The position numbers and the translations under genes are program-made. DNA of 64,000 nt, from assembly GCF_008831285.2 (NCBI RefSeq), contig NC_045138.2, positions 1,003,143 to 1,067,142 on the forward strand. The letters are read 5' to 3'. The notes beneath the pieces were generated by a model. It was not told the origin of the DNA and did not search any database. It worked only from the letters and a program-made list of their open reading frames with translations. Shown piece by piece: positions 1 through 11,656 of this stretch (the stretch's first letter is position 1; each line of letters starts with the position of its first letter). The stretch comes from Nymphaea colorata. Lineage: Eukaryota > Streptophyta > Magnoliopsida > Nymphaeales > Nymphaeaceae.

Positions 1-148
1 GGCTGATCTCGTACCAAATGTAAGATCATAAAAAGCATTGCTGATGTCATTGTGATCTGTTTAATGTGTCTATGCATAGGTCTGAAGCACGCAGGATTTT
101 GGTCTCATGCCACACAGTACTCACAGTTTATTATTTTGTATCCCACAG

Positions 149-2280
149 CTTGCACCAAAGCTCGAAGCTCTCAGAGAAGAATATGTCCGTTTTGCTGTAG
201 CCAAATGTTTATCTGCTATACGGGAGTACCGATCTGCTGTGGAGACAATTACAGGTTAAGCAAATTAGCATGAATAGTAGAGAGTAGATTCTTTTATTTC
301 TTTTCCAGATATATTATGTAGGCTTTTATAGTTGAAACTAGACTCATTCAAACAAAAGAAAAGAAAAAAAATATGGTGAATCAGTATTTTGAAAGAATCT
401 GATCAAACTATGGAAAGTGACAACTTTCTAATGATGTGGACGGACAAATAAATATCTTATTATTTTATTAATGAATTCATTGTTCTTTCTGCAGATTTTT
501 TGCTTGAAAAAGAGGAAATAAAGGCAGATAAGATCTGGGATATTTTCTCAAAGGCTCCAAAAGTACCTCAGGTGCTTATGTATCTTTGGTTAATGCATGT
601 CCTTTTTGAATTCTTGGTGGACAAATCTGGTTGATGGGCCTAAGAGGCTATCCTGGCTTGCTGCCATTTGGCTGCTTTTAGGAGCCATTCACGATAGGAA
701 GTGTAGTTTCTAACCTTTTAAAGTGCAATCCAACATTGGACCTTTTCTTTTTGTGTGTTTTTTTTTTTTTTTTTTTTGGGGCGGGGGGGTGGTGTTCCAA
801 ATCCTTGCTGATGTAATTTTTTTTATTGGATTTGACACTTGCGAGTCGGATAGTGGTTGGGTTATGCTTACCATACTGACAATCCAGACAGAGCCTTAAG
901 AGGCTCAGCATGTCGTTAGCTAAAGCTGGATTTCTTTAGACAACCTTCTCTTGCACAGGTGAAAAATGTGATTGTTTTTGTTGTCAAAAGCACCATCTTG
1001 GTCTAACCTTGTGCCTAGGATTGCCTAGGTAGGGCTGGCTTAGATACTTTTAGAAAGAATAGCTGTATGAGTGTATGTAGTTTTTGCATATTTCAAGTTT
1101 CAAACTTATGGATACATTCTTGTTTAAAAGTTTGTGAACACCTGGGGAACATCTTTAGATACTTCCATAAAATAGCTCCGTGTACTTGTTTAGGGGTTAA
1201 TATTTCAAAAAGGTTAGCTGCGTATACATTTTTTGCATAACGCAAATTTGTGCCTATGTACATTTATTGAGAGAACAGGAGAGCTTTGGACCGATCTGTT
1301 TTAGCCTTAGTAGGCGCAGACCTTTTTGACTAGGCTGGGCCACTTAGGCACCCAAGTCACAAAAAAAAATCAAATCTTCTCTCCTATTTCCTTCCTCCTC
1401 TACTTTAACTTTTTCTTAATTCTTCTACATTTTTCCAGTTTCTTTTCCTGTTGTTCCTCTTCTCCTCTTTCTTCCTCTTCTTCATCATGTTTTTCCTGTC
1501 GTATACTATTTGCAGCCTGGGCACCACCCAATGCCAGCCTAGGCCTTCTTGTAGCGCCGTCTGCTAGTGCATTTGGCTACTAAACTTTCAACACAAATTT
1601 TGTTTCACTAAGCCATGATTTTTATTTCATTAAGTTCTGATGCAGCATCCTCTTTTCTGGATTTGTTGCTCCCAGGTCAAGCTTGCCGTTAAGTTTTTTT
1701 TTTTTTCATACACACCATGGTCATTTAGGAAGCAATAATTATCGGACTAAGCAAAAGAAACATGAAGCTATGTTTCCAGTAGAGACTTAAGCAGTCTAAG
1801 ACATTCATAAGCCATTTTGGAGCTAATTGCTGTACTTATCCACATACTTGTGAGCACTTTGTCATTGTTGTTAGAATTTCAATCTTTTTTTTTTTTCTTG
1901 CAGCCACCAGTGCAAGAAGTTGATGAGTATGCTGGTCTTGTTCACTCGGGAAGGTGGGGAATTCATGGGGCTTCTCTTCCAGGCAGAGCAACTTTTGCTC
2001 CTGGTTACGTTGGCTTTGCCACATTTGGAGCACCTAGACCTATAGAGGTAGTCATGATTAAATACGATGTTTGTTCATGATCCTGAATAGGTTTTACTGC
2101 ACCCTTATTGTTAATGACCTTATTTCGTGTGCACAGACACAAATTATCAGTGACGACACTTGGAAACTGGTGGATGGAATTTGGGAGAATAGAATGCAGG
2201 AAATTAACGAGGGCGTGTCATATGAGATTGAGGAAGCCACAGAACTGCCTCACCTGCTTATGGCTGACAACTTCCTTTGA
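149..2280 (+). CDS. FtsH-like (FTSHI-type) plastid AAA protein, C-terminal exons only
   Basis: Four 3' exons can be joined in frame: 149-254, 495-571, 1904-2047 and 2137-2280 (TGA), all with AG/GT borders. Positions 1-20 may be the end of the preceding exon (ends ..AAT before GTAAGA). The joined tail is about 156 residues: a helical stretch starting LAPKLEALREEYVRFAV, then LLEKEEIKADKIWDIF, then GRWGIHGASLPGRATFAPG, ending LPHLLMADNFL. From memory this fits the C-terminus of the inactive FtsH-like plastid proteins, closest to FTSHI4; these belong to the plastid AAA motor complex associated with protein import. The AAA and protease parts lie outside the window, so catalytic residues cannot be judged. 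The 1332-bp third intron contains a CT-rich tract. Exon structure is well supported; the family call is moderate. Confidence 0.65.
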
Positions 2281-5276
2281 TTGTAGTGCGATTTCTGAGG
2301 TACTGTTTTTATTTATTAGTCTTTTCCCTGGAAAAACACCAAAGAAAGACTTCAAGTGAGTGGATTGAATTGGTCACATGGATTGTTATGTTTAATTATG
2401 GTGCTCAAGGTCCCTTACGTGTCTAATAAGATGGGATAGGACCAGGAGCCCCTCTCCCAGCAGAGTTGCACCAGGGCTAGGTTCCTGGCGTGTCTTGTCA
2501 TTACGAGATTGATGCCAGGATGATTACCTACCTGCATGCCATTAGTCAATTGGGTGGCTTATGTCAGCATGTCCAAACATAGTGAGCTTGTGTCTTGTTT
2601 GAACGCTATTTTTAAATGCACACTTAGTGCAAAGAACAATATTGCATGATTGTGGTTTACTAGTTCACTTCACAGACCTGATTTAAGATAGCTTTTAGAA
2701 ATAGATTTTAGTCGGACAGCTGGTGAATGGGCCTCAAGTGCAAGTAAACAGAGTGTAATGTTTATTTACCTTTCTAGATCAATTTAGGTCCTCATATAAA
2801 TAATTGAAAAATCATTTGTTACATGAGAAGACTGGTTACTAACTTACTGCCTGACCTATTCATGACCTAGCTTCAGCTTGTGTGTCAGGCTGAATTCTGT
2901 TCGGCAATTCAGTTAGTCATGAATAAAGCACGAGCAATGCTGGCTGATCCTTGTGTAACCAGTGTTATTCTTTCTTGTATTGTTCAAAAGAGGGTAAGAC
3001 TTCTTCCTATTTATAACTCTCTTACTGGTGATCCAGCGAAAGTGCTTGGGTTATGGTGACCTTAATTCAAGCACAGATCATCCTTTCAGTGTGGTGATTC
3101 AAGAAACCTGCTAGGCATTTGGTTTTGCTCAACCAGAAACTGTTTCTGCTCTTGAAAGTATCATACTTTTTCATATGAAAGATCGTCTGATGCTTCTGCT
3201 CCAAAATATCACACTTTTTCACATGAATACTTGACTAACTCGTCTCATGCTTCTCTTCCATTCTTCAGGTGCAGCATGTCATTTTTAACGCTTGACAAAC
3301 AGTCCTGCAGAACTAAATGAACATTATCAAATCTCAGGTGGAAAGCAATTTTTTCCCTCCAGCTAGATGATTCTCTGAGCTTGGCCTGGAAACGGGAGAT
3401 ACCATAATACATTAAAGTGCATCAGATGTACGGGAAAGACATGGAGCTTTTCAAGAAAGCAGCAAGACTTCTGATCTTACATGCAAAAGCGAGCCAAGGG
3501 TGAGTTCAACCGCACAGTGAAGATGGTCATGAGATTGAGCATCTCCATGGCAATGGTGTCTTAAAAGCAGTGTCTGGAGGCGGATAGTGAGTGCGTGGTG
3601 CAAATTTTTAGTGGGGCTTGCATCATGTGTGGAAGAGCTGGTCAAGTACCAGGGATTTTGTAGGCAGGAAAATAAAATTGGGGTTATAGGGACTGCACGT
3701 GATACGCTTCTATATTGTAGAACCATACATTCCAAAAGGATGCAATTTTGTAACATAGTTTTGCCGTGTAACTTCCCTGTTCATGTCTCAACTCCTTAGG
3801 TTGGTAGCCTTCCGAACCATATGAGCACTGGAAGGAAAACAAAAAAAATACTGAAGCCGCAGACCTTGTTTGGTTAAGAAGTCTGCGGGATCGGACCGAC
3901 TATTTGACACCTCTCTCTCTCTCTCTCTCTCTCTGCGCTCTCACTCTGAGCTCATGCCTTCATCTCACATATTTGGTATCTGCTCAGAGATCTTCAGGCA
4001 CCGACCGAAGCTCCATCATGTCAAAAACCACAAGGATTTTCTAGCCTGGACAGGTCAAGCGCGGTGTTGTTTGCACTGCATTAAGGTTTGGTATTTTTAG
4101 ATTTCAAAAGCATTATCACAATTATTGCTTTGGAAAAGATATTGACAAAGTTTTTCTTGGCTATTTTCGGTGAAGTTCTTATAAGGAAAATTTTGGGAAA
4201 AAGCTTGGCAAATTTTTTAAAAATAAGAATCATAAAAATAGAAAAAATAAAACAAATGAGAAACTAATAAAAAGGTGAACATAAAAAGAAAGAAAATGCA
4301 AAATATTCGTTTTTGCCGAGGTTTTCAAAATCTGAGGAGATTTTCTTGATATTTTTCTTTTACCTGAGGCGAAAATCTTTCAATATTTGTGGCAATGTTC
4401 AAAAGTGAGGCGGAGGGGATAGAATCCACCATTCCTTCACAACTACATAGTTGCCTGCTCACCTGCATTGTTTAAGTGATATTGAATCTCTGAGGTGAGT
4501 CTCGTTACATGTAGATGGACTGCCTACTCAGGTGGCAGGAAAACAAAGATGGCAGTGGATTTGTCCAAAATGTTCATAGTTGAAAATCACCTACTCCACT
4601 CTTCTTCCTTCTCATTTATCAAGTTCATGCTCTCAAATAAATCTGATAGGCGATGTGATAGGCGGTGGACGTCAAGTAATAACTAAAATCCAGTCAGAAT
4701 TTCAGCTCCACAGTCATTATGGTTTCAACAGTCTTTAATATGCCTAATGTGATGGATTCTCTTCCATATTTGTGGGTTCAAAGCTATTGTCATGGCAGAT
4801 ACGGGTTACTGCAGATGTTCAGCTGACCGGGAGTGAGCATGTGCTAGCTGCTCATACGAACAAGGGAAACTATTTAGTTTTGGTTCTACTTTTTCTAAGA
4901 AAGGAATCACTTTTTATAAATTTCTAACAAGGGCAATATTCACATATAAACATTGTCCAATAAGGGCTCGAAGTCGAAGTAAACTTCTATTAACCAGAAA
5001 AACTAAAACAGTCAACTAGAATGGTAAGAAATTAATTAGTAGTAGAGAGTAGTATTGAAAAAAATTACACCCAATCTTCCCCATTTCTCCAGTTGATGAA
5101 GATTCACTTTAAGCCCTTATTTGACAGATTCCATGAACATTGTGACCATAATTAGAAAAACCACAAAGTGTGGTCCTTTGTGAAATCAAAGGTGAGATGG
5201 GCCCCAAAATGCCAATTTTTCATAAATACCAGGTGAAAACATATTCACTCTCAGTATCAACAAATGCCCGGATTAC
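2281..5276. other. Intergenic spacer between the FTSHI-like and PPR genes
   Basis: No credible coding region is seen on either strand. The start must hold the 3' UTR of the FTSHI-like gene. A (CT)12 tract lies at 3911-3934. Around 3149-3255 there is an imperfect direct duplication of about 55 bp, recognisable by the repeated motif ACTTTTTCA[T/C]ATGAA. The rest is AT-rich and unremarkable. Confidence 0.6.
3911..3934. repeat. (CT)n microsatellite
   Basis: A pure run of about 12 CT dinucleotides in intergenic DNA. Confidence 0.95.
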
Positions 5277-7160
5277 TTAAGCTTCCTGTAAACTTGTGGA
5301 ATGAAGTTGGGTCCCCGCAACATTGTTGCTCCTACATTGCACATATCCTTCAATTTGCAATAGTTGATTCAACCCATCAAGAGTTTCATAGATCTGCCTT
5401 CTATTCTGATGCTGCAAGTCTGAAACCAGAAATTCATGAACAATGCCATCCACTTCAATGGAGCTGCATCCAGGAACCTTCTCTATATCACGCTCTCTCA
5501 TCATCGCTCGAATTTGCAGCACATCATCCCAATCTCCAATCGACGCATAAACGTTGGACATAAGCACCTGGTATGCAGGATTCAAGTGCTCCAACTTCAG
5601 GATTTCCTGTTCTGCAATTTCTGCTACTCTGGAATTCCTATGGAGTTTACAGGATCCAAGCAATGTGGCCCAGATTACGACATTGGCCTTCATGGGCATG
5701 TTCATAATGAATCCTAGTGCCTCCTCTAGCTTTCCTGCTCTGCTCAAAAGGTCAACTATGCAGCCATAATGCTCAATTCTAGGATTCAGATGAAAATCTC
5801 TCTCCATGGATTGAAAGTATCGAAGACCATCATCAATGGAGCCTGCATGGGTACATGCTGAAAGAACAGCAATGAAGATCACATCATCCGGTTCTGTTCC
5901 CTCCTTGCACATTCTGTCAAAGAGTGCAAGAGCTTCTCTACTATGTCCATTGAAGGCCAGGCCTGAAACCATGGATGTCCAAGTGATGATACATTTCTGA
6001 GTCATTTCCCTAAAAACTCTACGCGCACTGTGGATGTCACCACACTTCGCATACATATCCAATAGTGCATTACCAACAGCCAAACTCATCTCAGATCTAG
6101 TTCTGTCAATATAAGAATTTATCCACCTTCCAAGATTCAAAGCACCTATCTGGGCACATGCTGTAAGAGCACTTGTGACTGTCACCTCGTCTGGTTGGAG
6201 TTCGGTTACCAGCATTTGTTGAAACAAGCTCAATGCTTCATTATATCGACTGTTGTGGGCATAACCACTGATCATTGCGTTCCATGAAACCACATTTTTC
6301 TCTGGCACCTGATCAAATAGCAGACGTGCAGAGAACATGTCGCCGGATTGTGCATAACCCGAGACCATAGATGTCCAAGATACAATACTCTTTACAGGCA
6401 TTTTTTCGAAAATGTTTTGTGCCGTTTGCATGTCACGAAGCTGGATATACCCTGCAACCATCGAATTCCACGTAACAACATTTCTTTCAGGCATCTGATT
6501 AAAAAATGTCTGTGCCTGTTCAATCTTTCCAAGCTTCATGTATCCCGCAATCATGGAGTTCCACGACACTACATTCTTCTCTGGCATAGAATGAAACAAC
6601 TCCAGGGCTGTTTCAGCATCTTCGTGCGACATACATGCAGCAACCATCGAGTTCCAAGACACAACATCTCGTTCAGCCATTTCATCAAACACTTTAAAAG
6701 ATGCACCTACATCCCCGCACTTACAGTACAGATCGATAAGAGTGTTCTGCACAAAGACATTGCACTCGAAACCAGATTGAAATACATGGGTATGCATCAT
6801 TTTGGCTTCGTTTAGATCCTCAAAAGCTTCCAGAGATTTCAGCAAGAAGGTGAAGGTATAGCTGTTAGGAAAGGCACCAACGCCTCTCATATTATTGTAC
6901 AGAAAAAGTGCATCCCTCTGATGATTGTGTTGGTTGCAGGCCTTGATCATACTGTTGTAGAGGAAAACATTTGGAGATGGTGCAATTTTGAAGACCAAGA
7001 GCGCATATTGGAATTGGTTCAACGTTGAGTAGAGGTGGATGAGTGAGCCCAGCAGAAGGTTGCTCCCTTGGAGGCCGTTCATGAAAATTTGTGCATGGGC
7101 CTGATGGACTTGTTTCTTGGAATTGCACTTCTTCAATATTTGAAAGATTCTGCTTTCCAT
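5277..7160 (-). CDS. PLS-class PPR protein, E subgroup (no DYW domain)
   Basis: Single-exon gene of 627 codons. The first ATG is at 7160 (MESRIFQILKKC); an eight-codon longer frame would need GTG. PPR proteins of this class bind organelle transcripts base by base, and E-type members usually support C-to-U editing or other RNA processing in plastids or mitochondria. Visible are an N-terminal PPR region, then a run of consecutive 31-residue S-type repeats of the form VVSWNSMIAGYMKLGKIEQA with EKMP/QMPE linkers, then L and P repeats (DEVTVTSALTACAQIGALNL, NALLDMYAKCGD). The C-terminus carries an E motif (VLMSNVYASIGDWDD, EKVPGCSSIEV) and a short E+-like tail, with no DYW deaminase, so any editing role would need a partner. 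No classic transit peptide is obvious. Divergent from ALG11. The target RNA cannot be read by eye. Confidence 0.93.
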   Translation of the reverse strand: MESRIFQILKKCNSKKQVHQAHAQIFMNGLQGSNLLLGSLIHLYSTLNQFQYALLVFKIAPSPNVFLYNSMIKACNQHNHQRDALFLYNNMRGVGAFPNSYTFTFLLKSLEAFEDLNEAKMMHTHVFQSGFECNVFVQNTLIDLYCKCGDVGASFKVFDEMAERDVVSWNSMVAACMSHEDAETALELFHSMPEKNVVSWNSMIAGYMKLGKIEQAQTFFNQMPERNVVTWNSMVAGYIQLRDMQTAQNIFEKMPVKSIVSWTSMVSGYAQSGDMFSARLLFDQVPEKNVVSWNAMISGYAHNSRYNEALSLFQQMLVTELQPDEVTVTSALTACAQIGALNLGRWINSYIDRTRSEMSLAVGNALLDMYAKCGDIHSARRVFREMTQKCIITWTSMVSGLAFNGHSREALALFDRMCKEGTEPDDVIFIAVLSACTHAGSIDDGLRYFQSMERDFHLNPRIEHYGCIVDLLSRAGKLEEALGFIMNMPMKANVVIWATLLGSCKLHRNSRVAEIAEQEILKLEHLNPAYQVLMSNVYASIGDWDDVLQIRAMMRERDIEKVPGCSSIEVDGIVHEFLVSDLQHQNRRQIYETLDGLNQLLQIEGYVQCRSNNVAGTQLHSTSLQEA

Positions 7161-8017
7161 TTCAATAAAGATCAGTAGGGCCACCGGTTTGGAAATCCTA
7201 GCATGGTTGCTATAGCATAGGGACCAAGAAGAGATTGAAGACCTTGTTGCCTGATAAAAGAACTATGTGAAAGGAGAGCTCAAGGTTCATGCCGAGCTAC
7301 TAATCTCTGCATCTAGTGAGTTTTCTTTTACTATGGTGGTACCCAGTGAATAACCTAAATGAGGACTGGTCCAGGTTACGGGTATCTGTTATCAGGATGT
7401 AGATGAAAATTTCATACAGAATACAGAGAAATTTCTGGACCAATGCCTCGCACTGCTCTGTCTTGGTGTCAGAGAGACGGAGAGAAATACTATGATGGTT
7501 TCTAAAAGAAAGTAAATAGGCAAAATGTTAAAATATTCAATGAAGTACAAGAAAATAAAAATTTAATTAAATGAGAACACTCTTGAGTTGGCCCCTGTGT
7601 TTAAGATTCAAAGCTGATCTAAGACTGATCGAAAATCTACCAAACGCCTCCCAAATTGGATCAATAAACTACTTATTTGTCATTAAAACAAAATCTCGTG
7701 AAAATAATCTACAAACGAGAAAATATTGGTATTTTGCGGGACATTTGACTTCTTTTCCCTCTTTAATCAACCATCGAAAAATATATAATATACGTAACCA
7801 TGAAGAGGTAACAAAACGAGACCAAAGGTGCCGTCTACTTTTTTGTCATTTACCAAACTTCCCTTCTGATTGGAAAATTTCCCTTGAGTCGGACGCAAGA
7901 GTCAATTTTGGACATGAAATGAGACGTAACCCGACCCATTTACCATTTCATGCCGTCAAAAGGAAGGAGGAAGAAGGTCGTTGAGAAGAGGAGGATTCTC
8001 TTTCTCGCGAACCTGCA
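7161..8017. promoter_or_regulatory. Divergent upstream region of PPR1 and ALG11
   Basis: About 857 bp between the start codons of two divergent genes, so it must hold both 5' UTRs and promoters. I do not see an unambiguous TATA box for either gene. No coding frame here looks real. Confidence 0.5.
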
Positions 8018-11000
8018 ATGGCTGCATCCGTCTTGGTTATTCTTGCAAGTCTCTTTCTCGGCTTCGTGGTAGCGTTGTTTTGCTATATTTGTGCGATGGT
8101 GGTCGAGTCTAGGCGGAACAGGAAGCAGGTGGCGGCGGGGTTCTTTCACCCGTACACGAACGACGGTGGCGGGGGCGAGAAGGTGCTCTGGTGTGCTGTG
8201 AAGGCTGTCCAGGAGGAGTACCCCAATCTCGAATGCTTCATTTACACAGGCGACGATGCTACGCCGCAGAGCCTCTCTGCCCGCGCCGTCGATCGTTTCG
8301 GCGTCGAGCTTCTTCGCCCTCCTCAGGTAGTCTACGAATTTTCGCCTTCTGTTTTTTGTGGTATTAATTCATTGGATTATTTGACCAATAAAGTGCTGAT
8401 TTTTCTTGGGATTTAGCAAAAAGACATTTAGTAATTCCAGCTATTTACGGATTTTCATCATTGATTTCATAAAAAGAGCCTTTTCTGTTTCTTTTCCATC
8501 TATTTGGTGCTTTTCATGAAGAATGTCTAGAATGAACTTGATCTAGAGCGTCGATTGAAAATTTTTATCAACAAAAGGAAAACTCGTCCACCATCAATTT
8601 AATCTGATGCATCTTTTGACCTGTTTTGGGGACGGATAAAAGAAAAGGACCGAATCACATTCACCAGCAAAACATTGAAATTGAATAAACTTATTATGGT
8701 GGTTATTGAGGAGTTCGTACACTTCTCAAGTAGCATAGATTCTCTTAAAGTGGTATTATAGAAAATTATCTTAATATAACGAATATCTTCATTTTGTTGT
8801 GCTTCTTTTGTGGAGAATATCTCCTTTTTTCATGTGAATGCTTTTTATTATGCTTAGTCCTGCAGAGAGTTGTGATGCAGTCAGAGCAGTAGTAGTAGCA
8901 GCAGCAATGATAGCACTAAAGTCTAAACCGATAATGAGTTCCTGGAAGCAGCATGAAAGTGGTTGTTCAAATTGTTTATAAAAAATTGCACATATATGAG
9001 TGGAGTATCACCAGAACTGGTCAAACATCATTTTTTCAGACTTTCAGTTCATAAATTTCTTTTTTTCCTATCATTTTTTACTTAGTTGAGCATCAGCATT
9101 CTTCAAGATTTCCAATTCAAACATAACTAAACGAATCACGGTAAAGATAGAGAAAAGATTGTGCAGTTAATTTGGTTTTATTTATTTTCTGTTAAGAAGC
9201 AGTGCATTACCAATTTGTTATGTTTTGATGGTTAGGTAGTTCGCTTGAACAGACGGAAATGGATTGAGGAAAGCACATATCCCCACTTCACCATGATTGG
9301 CCAGAGCCTTGGTTCAGTTTTTCTTTCATGGGAAGCCCTGAGGAAACTGACACCTAAATTTTATTTTGACACAAGTGGCTATGCATTTACCTATCCACTT
9401 GCATGGTTGTTTGGTTGCAAAGTCCTTTGCTATACTCACTACCCCACCATCAGTTCTGATATGGTTGCTCGTGTTCGTCAGCGCAACTCGATGTACAATA
9501 ACAACAATCTAATTGCAGGAAGGTATCTTTCTGACTCAAATCAGTTGACTTATATAATCCATTTTCTGAAATCAACTTGTGGTGAGATTCTTAATATGTG
9601 GATGGGGTGCACCGTTAGGCACTGGGACTTATGTTTACTTTTTATTAAGATAGAAGTTTGTTTTGTAATAATATGCTTCTGGTTATAATTCTTTCATTGG
9701 TAGCATAACATATAAACAATCCCTGTGGTTGTTTCAGTGTCTGGCTGTCCAAGGGGAAGATCATCTACTACATGATTTTAAGCTGGATGTATGGATTGGC
9801 TGGTTCGTGTGCACATGTAGCTATGGTGAACTCATCATGGACAAAAGCTCATATTGATAAGCTCTGGAAAATTCCTGAACGTACTAAAAGGGTTTACCCA
9901 CCTTGCAATACATCAACTCTTCAGGTGGAAAATCTGCCTTTCATCTTTGATTGACTTTCTTTTTACTTCCAGAAACAGGAGCACAACATTCATAATTAAC
10001 ATGCTTAGATTAATGGTTGATTGATAGTTTTTGTTGTTTTATTTGGATACTGACGGCAAGTTATTGTAGTGGATTCATGTGGGACATCCATATCAATTAT
10101 GTGTAAAGCTTCAAATGGCTCAATATTTTGTCATTTTGTACTTTTCAGTGAAGTAGTGTCTAATATTTTGCTTTTAAGAAAAGGAAAACTAGCGTTTGTG
10201 TGACTGACAGCTTCTTGCAACTGTGGCCAAAGGTCTTCCAGAATTGTGGAATGCCAACAAATTACCTACTCCTGTCTAAACGTATTGGTTTATCTGAATA
10301 TCAGCAACTGCAAGTCTGCATACATAATGTCTCGCAGAATCATGGTGCTTGCCAAAACCTGATCATCTTTTCTTGTCTCATGAATTAAGTGCTTGGCTAA
10401 CTAGTTTTAATACATTTCCGATTCACAGCATGAAAAATTTGTGAAAATAATATCTCTGCACTGTAGACTGTTCCTGTGAAATGCTTATTTAGAAAAATAT
10501 TTTTTATGTTCTTGTTGCTTGTTTTCCTTCTTTTCCAATTTGATTATAGTTTGATTCTGTACTGTCCAGACAGGCACTTTCATTGGAGAGGTCCACAAAA
10601 CCCCCAAAATTTATATCTGTTGCTCAGTTTCGTCCGGAAAAGGTGAGTGGAGGAACTTTAAGAAATTATTGAATGTTTCAACCCGATTACTATGTACTTC
10701 ATTATATTTTTGCTTCAAATGGATGCTATATTGTGTTCAGGCACATGCTCTCCAAATTGATGCATTTGCACTTGTCATCAAGAAACTACAAGCAGATGCA
10801 CCAAGACCCAAGCTCCAATTTGTGGGTAGCTGCAGAAACAGCCAAGATAAGAAGAGATTGTCCCAGTTGAAAGAGAAGTGTGCTCAATTAAATATCAAAG
10901 AAGATGTAGAGTTCTATGAAGATCTAAAGTACAGGTTTGCCTCCTACTGTTAGTTCCAAGTCCTTGGGCAAGAAATGTCTTCATGAATCTGAAATGCTTT

Positions 11001-11572
11001 TGCACTCAATATTTTGAGGTATTTTGTGTCCGGTACTATACTCAACTGCTGAAAAAATGGTTAAGGGTCAATATTCGAAGAACATGCAGTGTGAATCAAA
11101 GGTACTTTGTCAATTCTTCTGACCTTACTAAGAGTTTATTTTAGGGACCTGGTGCTACTTCTTGGTGGAGCTGTTTCAGGTTTGCACGCAATGATAGATG
11201 AGCATTTTGGCATATGCGTTGTTGAGTACATGGCAGCAGGTGCTGTCCCAATCGGTCAGTTACTGCATCCTTGTTACTTTAAAATCTAATTTCATGCTTT
11301 TGTTTTCCCAACCATCTTTCATGTTTATGCTCCCAGCTCATGATTCAGCTGGGCCTAGGATGGACATAGTTGTTGAAGAAGATGGACAGCAGACAGGATT
11401 TCTCGCCCATGACATTGAAGGATACGCAGATGCCATTGTCAATATCATGCAGATGTCTGATGCAGAGCGGCTGAATATTGCAGCAGCTGCAAGAAAGCGT
11501 GCTAGTAGGTTTTCTGAGGAAAGGTTTTATGAAGATTTTAAGGCTGCTGTACGTCCTGTTTTCTGTAACTAA
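8018..11572 (+). CDS. ALG11: ALG11, GDP-Man:Man3GlcNAc2-PP-dolichol alpha-1,2-mannosyltransferase
   Basis: Seven exons join in frame into 471 residues: 8018-8326, 9236-9522, 9738-9924, 10550-10642, 10741-10934, 11145-11254 and 11337-11572 (TAA). ALG11 adds the fourth and fifth mannoses (alpha-1,2) to the lipid-linked oligosaccharide on the cytosolic face of the ER. Seen: an N-terminal membrane segment (about residues 4-27), the ALG11-like [17 protein letters not shown] motif, an internal hydrophobic stretch ([20 protein letters not shown]), [15 protein letters not shown] leading into the GT-B C-terminal domain, and the GT4 EX7E motif in [18 protein letters not shown] followed by [11 protein letters not shown]. 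Length and motif order match the family (about 460-490 residues) and no lesion is seen. The gene is expected to be single-copy and essential. Confidence 0.96.
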
Positions 11573-11573
11573 G

Positions 11574-11656
11574 AATTTTTGGCTGCTCCTCTCTTTCCGC
11601 TAATCTATTGATCAAATTTTTGGCTGCTCCTCTCTTTCCGCTAATCTATTGATCAA
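11574..11656. repeat. 41-bp exact tandem duplication in the ALG11 3' region
   Basis: Two back-to-back copies of a 41-bp unit containing GGCTGCTCCTCTCTTTCCGC, starting two bases after the ALG11 stop codon. The copies look identical, suggesting a recent duplication in the 3' UTR. Confidence 0.95.

Noticed and set aside
6348-6815. 155-codon plus-strand open frame inside PPR1
   Set aside because: Antisense shadow of the PPR repeats; the minus-strand PPR reading is clearly the gene.
7571-7984. 137-codon plus-strand frame upstream of ALG11
   Set aside because: No recognisable motif, lies in the divergent promoter region and ends before the ALG11 start.
8018-8416. 132-codon unspliced reading of ALG11 exon 1
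   Set aside because: Reads into intron 1; the CAG|GTAGTC donor at 8326 and an in-phase exon 2 explain it better.
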